Positions 35,719 through 47,700 of a stretch of DNA of 64,000 bases are shown here, in pieces (position 1 is the stretch's first letter; the number at the start of each line of letters is the position of its first letter). This DNA is from Diadema setosum (Eukaryota; Echinodermata; Echinoidea; Diadematoida; Diadematidae). The notes beneath the pieces were generated by a model, which saw only the letters and a list, made by a program, of their open reading frames with translations, was not told the DNA's origin and made no database searches. A program made the position numbers and the translations under genes. The stretch spans positions 23,345,472-23,409,471 of the forward strand of contig NC_092696.1 in assembly GCF_964275005.1 (NCBI RefSeq), written 5' to 3'.

Positions 35719-38700
35719 AATAAAATAAAATAAAATAAAAAGATTAAAAAATGTAAAAAAATTAAATAAATGAATAAATAATAATAATGATAATAATCAG
35801 TAAATGAATAAGCATGACTTTGGAGAGGAGTGAACGCCGCCTGGATTTTCACTGTGGTGTAGAGGGAAAAAAACTGTAATAGCGCCCTCTTGAGCTTTTT
35901 TCTTTCTTTCTTTTTTTTTGGTAATGGAACACAGCAGGGCCACATTGTAAATGCTATAAAATCACGATCTTTGCTGAGAGTGACACTCATGGGCCTTCAT
36001 CATAGAGACTTCAAATATAGTACTTGGTAGTATAAATTGCAATTGTTGAAACTGCCACAGGAGCAGTGAAATTGAGTAAGGGTGACTTGGCTAAGTTGCC
36101 ATTTTTATAAGCAACCACAATAGCTATACTTTACAAGATAGTTTGCACACTTGAAAAAAAAAATTGTAATACTTGTTCCTCCCTTCCCCCCCCCCCCCAT
36201 CCCATCCAATTTCAATTCAATGGATATTTATGGTCATCAGAAGATGTAATGCAGTGTGGAGTATTTTCTGCTGTCTATATATGCAGTTTTGTTGTTGTTG
36301 TTTTTTTCATTTGTCAGATGTGCCTAAACTGTTGCCAATTTATTGTTTTGTATTTGTCTTTGAGATGAAGTTGCTCTCCTCTAAAAGATAATTCCCTTTA
36401 TATTCACACTGAATTAGAAAATAATGCACTTGCAGTACGGTGCTGTGTCCAGAGCAGTCATCCGCATTCATAACAATCCAAAGTGCCTTTTGAGAACAAT
36501 GATAATGGTGTATGGTACATAATATTAAGGGGATCGTATAGTTTTGGTCGAGACCTTATTTCGGGTTTCTAACATTTTTTTTTTTGTGTGTGAGATAATG
36601 AGAAACCTCTTATGAAATATGAAAAGGGTATGTAATTTTATGAGGAATTCAACGTTTATTCGATGAAAATTGGTTTTGAAATGGCTGAAATATCCAAAAC
36701 AGAGCGATTCTAATAAAGTGTGGGACCCACCTTTTATTACGATTGCTTTGTTTTACTTTGTTTTTGGATGTTTCAGTCATTCCAAACCCGATTTTCATCA
36801 AATAAACTTCGAATTCCTTTTAAAATGGTATGCTCTGTACTATTTCATAAGTGTTTTTTTGGTATCTTGCAAAAAAAGTTAAAAGCCCAATTCTCATCAC
36901 CACCAAGCTAGACTGTCACCAATAGTTACAGCACCCTCTTATGTTAATGGTTTCCTTCAATCTGAGTGATACCATTTCACCTTATCCACATGAGGAATGA
37001 TTGCTCACTCTACACATGCAAGCAATTCTGAATACAGTTGATCTGGAGCATGAAATTGCTGAAGCTGATGTAGAGAAAGCTAACCTAATCAGTGCCCCCC
37101 CCCCCCAAAAAAAAAAAAAAAAATATATATATATATTATATATATGATGGTATACTAGTAGCTGCACATGTCATCTTAAGGCTGCGTTTTTCTAATTTAG
37201 AGTGAGAATCACGTTTCAGAACGCATTTGAAATTGTGTTTGCGAACTTGGTTTGAAACGCTATTCTGGGTGTGCCTCGTTTATCTAACCATCATACAATC
37301 GCAATTTGAGTGTTGTCACTGCGCAGCTGCTTTGTGCCGTTTGACCCGGGAAGTAAAGGTCAACTGCATACCACCAAACATGGCTCATCAGTCACACACA
37401 AATAATGGGCAGAGAGCACAACCGGAAACAGCTGGGATTTGACCTTGAGATATAAACTCGTTTCATAACGGCATTGCGTTTATCTACTCTCAGAATGGCA
37501 ATCGTGGTCTCAAATGCGTTTCAAAACGCCCTTTGAAAAGAGTTTCAAAACACCATTTCTAAACACATTAAATTGGAAAACATGGTTGCATTTATCCAAC
37601 CCCTGAAAATGCTTAAACGTGTTTAGGATCATGATTCTGCCTCAGAATATTTTTTAATGAACACAGCCTAAGACTTATTAATATGTGTCACTTCACTTTA
37701 CTTGCCTAATAATCAGAGTGCTCTATTCACATGGACTTATTCATATGAAATGGTTTACTCTTTCAAAAAATCAGTGTTACATCATGAAAAGCAAACAAAC
37801 TTGTCGTATGTCAGTGTGCATGATTTTTCTTTCTCTGTCCCACTATTGCATTTCTGATTCATGCATGTTTTTGGGTCTCCTTATCAGAGTAATTTGTTTT
37901 TTTTTATAAAATGTCAATTTTGCTGACCACAAATACTCCCCAATTACCATTCTATTATACCCCCGCCACACATAGTGTGAAGGGGGTATATAGGAATCAC
38001 CGTGATGTTGGTCGGGCGGGCGGGCGGTCGGTCGGTCGGTTGCAAAATCTTGCGTTGCGAACTCCTACAGTTTTGAAGTAATTTAAATGAAACTGAGGGT
38101 AAATGATGTTATTGAGGTATAGGTGTGCAAGACATGTTTTTTGTGTTTGTGGGACAATGCGTTGCCATGGTAACCATAATTTTACCAAAACCTTGTGGAT
38201 TAAATAACTTCCATAGTATCTTAGCAATCAATTTCAAAATTGGTATCTATGATGATCTATAGGTGTAGTTATGCAAGACTCGTTGTGTTTATGCTTGACA
38301 AAGCGTTGCCATGGTAACCGCATGTTTTCTTCGAAATCTTGTGGAGTGAACAACTTCCACAGTTTTGAAGCAATTGAAATCAAATTTGGCAGGCATTATG
38401 GCCTTGAGGCATAGATGTGGAACACATAATTTTTGTGTTTGTCGGACAAAGCGTTGCCATGGTAACCATAATTTTACCAAACTCTTGTGGATTGAATAAC
38501 TTCCTCATCATTTAAGCAATTAAGGTCAAATTTAGTATGTATGATAATCGGGAGGTGTAGTTATGCAAGACATCAATGTGTTAATATAAGAAAAATGTGT
38601 TGCCATGGTAACCACTCATTTTTGTATCAAATTGAACCATTTAATCTATGAAGGTGAAATTTGGTGTGTCTGATGCTCTTTAAGTGTAGTTTTGCAAAAT

Positions 38701-41700
38701 GTCCTTTGTATTTGTATCGGACAATGCGTTGCCATGGTAACCGCATTTTTTTTTAAAATCCTGTGGAGTGAACTTCTTCCACAGTTTTCAAGCAATTGAA
38801 ACCAAATTTGGTAGGCATTATGGCCCTGAGGTATAGATGTGGAACACATAATTTTTGTGTTTGTCACACAAACCGTCGCCATGGTAACCACAATTTTACC
38901 AAAACCTTGCAGATCGAATAACTTTTCCATCATTCAAGCAATTAAAGTCAAATTTAGTATGTATCATGATCTCAAAGTGTAGTTTTGCAAGACACCAATG
39001 TGCTATTTAAGGAAAATGTGTTGCCATGGTAACCACTCATTTTTGTATCAAAATAAACCATTCAAGCTATGAAGGTCAAATTTGGTGTGTATGATGGCCT
39101 TTAAGTGTAGTGATGCTGGGGGAAACTTAAGCATGTTTCCATTTGCTGTAAGTTTTATACTCAGTGTCAACTCTGTAATTGTACAGTAAACTAAAATTAT
39201 TCTGTTTCCAATTCAACAAATGCACAAACTTGGTATCAACGTCATTGCCCTCATGACATCACATCCTATAAAGCAACACTAGGAGAGGGGGTATTAATCA
39301 CCTTCCGTGATAACACTAGTTATGACACACAGGTGTGTGTTTCTAAGTTGAAACCATGTGGATTTGCGCCCTCACCCTGAGACATGCGCTGTCCTAGAAT
39401 AGGCCCGTTTACACTTGCTTGGAAAAATCACGATTTTAGAAAAATCGCGACATTTGGGTGCAAGTTGCTAAGCAACTACACCCAAACGCCCTCGAAACAT
39501 CGCCAGAAAAATCGCCAGCCGGAGTGTGATTTTTTGAAACATCGCGAAGTTTGAGGCGAAGTTAACGAGTGTAAACCCAAGCTGCAGAAATTTTGCAATT
39601 TTTCATCACGTGACTTTCGGTATCGGATTGCACCGGGAGTTTACGCATGCTCCCCATCCCTCTTTGGAACGTGTAGAGAGTACGTCGGTCACTGGCCAGA
39701 GTACTAGGTACACGGTACAGTGTACAGGTCTAAATGGCCGATCCTCGATCGGCTCGTGGTCTCTCACCTCACTCTCCCTGATGAAACTAGTACGTGAAAA
39801 CTACTACTAGTAGCAAACCTGAAGTTCTCCAACCACGTATCATCACCCCATGACGACTTAACAAAATAATGTTCTCCCAGAAATGCGTTGATTGTGGGAG
39901 TGCCCATATTGCTCTCGATATTGTTTGTGGAATACAGGAGTATGTAACAAGTGTGAGTTCTTGCTGTCGCCTGACAAAATACCAGTCCTAACTTCCAAGT
40001 CCTACTTCTCATGCACTTTCGTCATATCGGCGAAATTTCATGATCCTCCTGAATGCTGCTGTCATCAACTTTTCCATACTTAGATGAAGTTTTACACACC
40101 TACTACGTATGTGATCTAATATAGCAAGCTATATAGTTTTACCATAAGTAAACAGTCTCGAGAAGCACAAATTTATGTGTGCATTGGTGCATTGTACTGA
40201 TAAAAAGCCCTGGCTCAACGTTCCAACCAGCTAGCTGTGATCAAAATATACTGCACTGCAGTGAAAACGAACAGAATAGCGCACGCTTCCACTCAGCTAC
40301 CGTGTTGAAAAGAGGTAAATTACGCATGCGCACTACCGACCAAAAAATTGCGATGCTTCGTGAAGCTCAAACTTCGCATGGTTTTGCGCAAGTGTAAACG
40401 GTGGAACCAAAATATCGCGATTTTAAAAATCGCGATGTTAGTAAGTGTAAATGTGGCTAATGAGATATTTAGGGTACCTCACTTCCAAGCTTTCCTTCAC
40501 AATCACAATGGGTCACACACACGTAGGAGTATAACGCACCATCTAAAACATAAGAGCTTGTTCTATGTCATATGCCAACATACTTCATGCAGACAAGTCC
40601 AACCACAAACTGATGTCTCCTGAGGCTCACAACAGTTGTGACCTTGAACCTTTACTGAACTGTAACTCCTGTAAAAGTGTCAGTAAGGTACAAGAAAGGT
40701 CTGGCATTCACAACATGCACATACATGTACTATAATCAGTTTCTTGGGGCCAAGATGATGAGCTACAACCCAAAGGAAGAGACGACATCAGTATATCAAT
40801 GGTAACTCAAAATGTGTGGCATGTCACGGGCAGTATGTCTTAGATTTTAGTTGGATGGATATTCTGAAGGGAAGATTACTTTTAATTCTTGTGCAACTGT
40901 GCAAGGGTACTCAATAAATGTATGAGTAAAAATAAAGAATAACAGTTCATACAGACACTCATAGCCTCTCAGTGAGCTTGAATGCTAGCTTTGAGCCTTT
41001 CTAGACTAGTCATATAGGACTCTTCTGCAAATGTGGCCACAAATATATTCATGTCACTTCATTTGTCATTAGTCTGGAAGCAAACTTTAATTATATTTCT
41101 CCTTATTACTTCTCAAAGCAAGTTTTGCTAGTTGTGATCTGAAGATGTTTCCCAGTTGAGTTTTTCCAGATTCTGGAGGCATATATGTGGTTGAATGGTT
41201 TGGCCTCGTAGACATGTTCGAGAAAGTGTACCTCAACTAGACATTCATTCACTTCCACTGACAAACTGCATGTTATTCAAATATAATTATTTTTATGCAT
41301 GGTGTGTCCATGCATACATAAGTTTGTGTTTGCAAGAGCATGCACACTGGCAGCTGTGTTTGGGTTGATAAGCCTTTGAGCTGTCATTGTATTATCTTTT
41401 ACAGTTTGCTGTCAGTAGGGAGACACATTCAGAGTCTGAACTGTTTATCACAGTTTAATATAAACTGAAACATGTATTACAAATGATATTTGTGTAATCT
41501 AACAGCCAATTCAATTATTGAATGATAGTCATGGTCTTGGCTAAGAGTTAATGCTCCTAACAGAATCCGCAATATAAATCAACCTTTTCCACTTCCTGTG
41601 GATATCACTTTTTTGTTCCTTTTTTTTTTTAATTCCCAAATGTACATACATGCACCTGAAACTTCCCTTAATTTCTGGGGTACTCATTAGTGTCTCATTA

Positions 41701-44700
41701 TGCCTGATGTGCTTTGTTTATGTGCAATTCTTTATTTTCCTTGCAATGTCCTCTTTTGTTATGTTTCCTCTCTGGCATGAGTGCAATTCAGATTTCACTC
41801 AGTGAGACCAGGTTTTTGTCAAAGCCTGACCTTCTTTTTTTCTTTTCCTTTTTTTTTTTTTTTTTTGACAAGGGGAACATGTATGGATGGATTTTCCTTG
41901 TTTGATCTGTTTAGTCGGTCCATGGTTTATTGCAACCTAGTGGCATGATAAATGTTTTTCCATTTCCGGGCCTTCATTTTGCCTCTCCTCCCTGCTGTCA
42001 AGTATTACTCCACATTATGTTTTTATTTGTCCTTGTTTCTTTGTTGTTTTTTGTGGGAGGATAAAAAAGAAATTACTTCTAGCTGTTAACAACATGACTG
42101 CCTGTCAAAGCAATTGTATGTAACAGCTTTTGCATGGTAATAAGTAGCCATCAATAAACATAGCATTCATTGCATTACAGATTTCCAAACAAGACTTGAC
42201 ATAAGCAATAATCTATGATGCCAGAAGTCTGGAAAAGTTGCTTGAAAGAAAGTTGAAATCCTACATTGATTCTGTATCCCATCAGTACAACCACATTCAT
42301 GACTTCGGTATAAATGTCCACTGATGTCAGATAGTTGGTGGATAGTGTAGGATAAATGAATAGTTATTTGCATGAACATAATAGCAGTGATTGTTGAAGG
42401 TCAAGAGTCACACTCTGGTTTACATTTTGTGGTCATAGCGTTTGCTAGGAATGTCCTCTGGTAATACAGTAATCACCACATAATAGGGCACCTGATAATT
42501 GGGAACATGACTAAATGACATACACCTCTCAGAAACATTACCAGTGCATGCTACTTTTACTGGATAATTGGATGCAGACCTCTTATAAGCGGGACACTAT
42601 TTTTTCAAGTGATCTTTATTTTATCATATTTTACACAAAAAATGAAAACTACCAAAAAACCAATACAACTTTAAAAAAGATTCCCTATCAGTTTGCTGTT
42701 TAATATCAATATGCGTATGGCTCTTATAAAACAAGTTTTGGATTAGTTTTACAACATCCATCCAGTAAAACCATGAACTTGCGCTATTTCATGATTTGGA
42801 AAGCTTCACAGTGTGCACTTGATGAGCTGGCTCGATGAACGTACGATTCATCATTGGCAATACACGTACACAGTTAATTATGCACACATGCGCTAGATGG
42901 TCATGAAACAGTGATCAAATGCAAGTCAGGAAAATCAAAAACTGACCTGGGAGGCATTTCATGAAGCGTTTTGTTAGATACTTTTTTGTGACAAACTGTT
43001 ATAAGCTGCTGAAATCTTTGCATCTGATTGGCTGAGAGCAAATCTGTCTGACAAATTTGTCAGACAAACCGCTTCATGAAATGCCCCCCCCCCCCCCAAT
43101 TTCATTATGAATTACGCTTTTCTTTTTCTCTCTCTGACATGAATTTGATGGTAACTTTTCATGACCCAGACTGGCTGAGCTTTTTGCATAGATTCTTGGT
43201 AATATCAGTGCCTTGAATATACAAAAGGTATTACATGCTGAAGCTATGACTAATCGCAGAAAAAGAAATATGTTGATCTAGGCATACCAGAACAAATTTA
43301 AGAAGGCCCCTTTTTTTAAAGAAAGTGTCAACTTTTTAATGCATGTCTTTTGTGTTCAAACAACAGTGACAGAGGAATCTGGTTGCTCTTGATGTGTGGT
43401 AATGAGAGATCGTAGGGGGAGGGGTAAATGTACAGTGGGGTGGTGCACATGCGTGTGTAAGCACTTGTGTAGTATGTATTATTAATACACTGAGTGTATG
43501 GTGCGTGCTCATCTGAAAATTGAGCACCCTGCATAAGGGAACCGATTTTGCTACTCCCAGCCCATTTAGTAGGGCTAATGTGACAAGTACTGTATCTGGT
43601 ATGAAGGTTAAAATAAATCAACAAATGTCTTAAATGACAGGAGTGAAGGTCAAATGTCAAAGGCAAATATCACCAAAATGTAGCATTTGATGACATAAAT
43701 GGTATCCGGGGTACCAAATAAAAATCCGCCATTTTGTTGAATTATTTATTTTTTTACAAAGGTTGTACGGACCCTGGGTGCCAAAAAGAGGAAATTATTT
43801 TGGTGCTGGAGCTAGCGCGCGCTAGCCACTGCACTGCACTGCACTAAAGCACACGGTAGTGGTATCGCAGCTTCCATGCACGCATAGTATAACATGCAGT
43901 GGCATGGGAATGCTATGTACACGCACACACAGTGCATGCATTTTTTTCTGACTGTCCTCGAGTGGACGTGAGGTGGCGCTACACAACGCGGTTACCCGGG
44001 GTAACGCGTGATGCATCATTTATTATTTGAATTTTGATGCACATTGCACCCTTGTGATTCTAAAGACAAATAATTGTAACAAGAAAAAAAAGGCAGTCAG
44101 AAATGGGCACAGTTCAAATTGAAAATGTTCCTGGCTACAAGCACTGTGAGTACTCTCCATGCCAGCAGTAGTCCATTTGGCCTGTTAGATTTATTGGCAC
44201 TTTCTCATGACAGTACCTGCTAATTAAGTGCTATCATTATGCTGAAAGTACTTACCCATCTTATGGATAGCTGTAAAATTTTATTCAGTAGATCATCTGA
44301 TTTCATGGGAGCAATTTGTTTTTTGTTTTTTGGTTTTTTGGTTTTGTTTTTTTATTTGTCACTTGACTGCCTTTCAATTGTGTTGCCAGAATCCTATCTA
44401 TTTAGGGGTGGTATGACTGATGATATATCAATCCATCAAAAACATTCATAAAGCACATGTTCTTGCTACCAGTGCTACTGCTACCTTAATGTCACTGCCA
44501 GGTACAGGAGTACAAGAGAAATATAATCATTGATAACACCTGTCATTGCCATGTCAAAACAACAACAACAACAACAACAAAAACAAAAATGGGGCTTTGC
44601 ATATTTTACTCTGTGAAATCAATATACCACATGTGTTGTACACACTATGCAAAAATTACATGAATAGTACATGTAAGAGAAAAGAATTAAAATGTACTTC

Positions 44701-47700
44701 ACCGTGGCTAAAGATGTGTTTACACCATGCTTCTGTCGGCCATGGGAGTCCCGTTTGCCCGAACTGTTTTATTAGTTCACCTGAGCCAAAGGCTCAAGTG
44801 AACTATTGCGATCGCTCTTCGTCCGTCGTGCGTTGTGTGTCATGCGTAAACTGTTTACATTATCATCTTCTTCTTGAGAACCCCAAGACTGATTTTCACC
44901 AAACTTGGCAGGTAGCATCCCTAGGGGGCTAGGATCTCAATTTGTTCAAATGGGCACCATGCTCCACCTGGGGGGCCCCTGGGGGGCCCCCCCGGGGGGG
45001 GGGGGGGGGGCAAACCCCCTAAAATTAAGAAATCTTAAAAAAATCTTCTTCTCTGAGTTAGTACATTGATGACTGTAAGTTTCAAGTTTGTTCATGGCGG
45101 AATCAGGGGTGCCTCCCTTGGGACCCAAGAGGAGGGGGGTGTGGAGGGGTCCTAATGGGGCCTCAATTGTGTATTTCCATCTTCTTCTTGAAAACCCCAT
45201 GATGAATTTTCACCAAACTTAGTAGGTAGCATCCCTAGGGAGATAGAATCTCAATTCCATCAAATGGGCACCAGGCCCCACCTGGGGGGCCCCCAGGGGG
45301 CCCAACACCCCCTGGAATCTTTAAAGGAATCTTTAAAGATTTTCTCTTGAACCAAAAGTGATTGAGCTATTAAAGGGGATGGCTAGTAACTGATCAGTAG
45401 GAATCAGTGGGAATGCTGGGGGATGATTGGTCCAATCCTTGTGGGATTCATTTAAGAGTACAATATATATCTATTACTGTGTGAAAATTATTTGCTTCAG
45501 AATGGTCTCATATTCAAGTAATGTGCAGTTTAACATTTTCAGGTTAGCATGCCTGTACACAGTGATGGGGCGATCGTTAGGTGGCCTTTAACGATCACAC
45601 AATTTCACACAATTTTCACACAATAATAGATATATATGTACTCTTAAATGAATACCACGAGGATTGGAACAATCATCCCCAGCATTCCCACTGATTCCCA
45701 CTGATCAGTTACTAGCCATCCCCATTAAAGTTCATACAATGAGTCAGTATATTGATGACTGTTGTTTCAAGTTTGTTCATGGCGGAATCAGTTTAAAAAT
45801 CTGACACGGCATCTATGGCAATCATGGCCTGTCATGTTTGCCTATTTTGTCTCACTGTGTTGTCTCGTGTACATCCCGTTTTATCCGCAGTGGCCTGCAA
45901 TGTGACTGCTGTGGCAGCCAGGAACATGGTGTAAACGTAGCATTAAAAAGTCACTTCTGAAGCTGCATTGGTAATGTGATAAGGAGATAGAAATAAATTC
46001 TTTTCTTCGTGCAGAAAGTGTCAAGAAGTGGTGGTCAAGAAGTAAGCTTCATCAAAGTGTAAATGAAGGGCCATGTTCTTATGACAGATGTAATGTTGCA
46101 TGACGGGCAGAAGCATACCAGCCTAATGTGCGTAACAGTCAAATTACACTGCCACATTATTTACTGTCAGCTTTCATTCAAAATAAACCTCCCTTTGATT
46201 GTCCTTTTTTACCCTAGTACATAGTACATACTGTAGTTCCACAAGAAGATGAATCAATAGTTCATATGATATTTTTGTAATCAGCCTTTTTGAGATCATA
46301 GTGCATGGAGCATTCATTGTCTTCACATTGATTTAAGATTGGGTATTGTTTTACCCAAACATTCATTAAATGTTCATTCATTAAATATTAAACATTCATT
46401 AAATGTTTGCAATCAAAGTGTAAGGAAACAGATAATAGCTTGATTATGATAGATAATGCTTATCTTCTTTGGAAGGGGTTGTCTCATTCTGCATGGGAAA
46501 CCTGGTGCTTAGGGATTAATATATTGATGCTAGTTATGCAATTTGAAGGCATATCACAGTTTAACAGGGCTCAGACGGTTGTGACCGAAAGTGTGCAAAA
46601 GACCAGTGAAGGTTTTGAATTGTGACATTGCCAGTTTGGACAGTCTGGCTGATTGGTTTTGTCAGGACCATGGTAGACGGCCATGATACAGCTACACTTT
46701 GTTATTTAAAAGGAGTATGCAATCCTACCAGTGCTTATTCTCATCAAAGTTTCAAGGACATACTGATATCATTTAGCTGCCCTCATCATGACAGTGAAGT
46801 TGTTGATCTATTAACAAGGTGGTAAACACTGGTGTCAGCTTGCTTTCTCCCAGGCAATTACAAGTTCAAGCACACTAGATTTATGTCTGTGTGACAGATG
46901 ATATTACATTCGGCAAGCAGTGATGATCTCTCGATGTCTGGTTTATCACTACTTTTCTGGAAATGAAAAGCTATCAACAGTAACAGTATAGCTCACTGTT
47001 GCTTATCTTCTTGACTACAATGCATGTTTACTTTATGTGTCTTCACTTTTTGTCTGTGAAAGCATTGGCAAATTAACTACAAACATGACTGCAACAATGG
47101 AGCTACACCATGCTGCAATTGTATTAAATTGTAGTTTAATGATAAAACTTACATTAAGCTCACTGTCTTCTCACCTCGTGAAACAGCTGTCTGTTTCTTA
47201 CGAGCTCCAAGATCATCTCGTTTGTGAACAATTTTTTAGAATGAAATTCATACATTTTTGCCTACTTGTGAATCAGTTTGTTTACAGATATTTAATTTAT
47301 TCATTGTAAAACTAGATAGAGAGTGCCCTTAAAGATTATGGCAATTGTTTCAATATCAGCAAATAATCAGGTGCATGATGCCTTGCAGCACACACATACA
47401 GACTCCTGTATTTGCAAGGAGAGTACAAGACACATAACATAGTGAGACACTATTTATCAAGGACTGCCTGCTGAAAGAAGCAACTGGCAGACTTGACATT
47501 TGCTACTTTTGAGTCACTGTGCAGATGATAAAGCCCCCCCCCCCCCCCCCCCACTGAACACAGACAGTGCTTGCAATAGTAAGCAAACTTCTTTCATCTT
47601 ACCTCACTGACCAAGCCCCTTGGGATTTAGCTTCTATATGGTACCACATACGTGCATATAACTACATACATGTGAATGTTTGGTATAAGACCTTTCAAGA

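Noticed and set aside
43328-43666. 112-codon ORF on the - strand in SYCP3 intron 7
   Set aside because: No similarity to known proteins and no exon-like context.
43985-44012. GTTACCCGGGGTAAC palindrome as an operator-like site
   Set aside because: Isolated short palindrome in an intron with no supporting context.
44546-44932. 128-codon ORF on the + strand
   Set aside because: Runs from a (CAA)n tract into a repetitive element; no domain.
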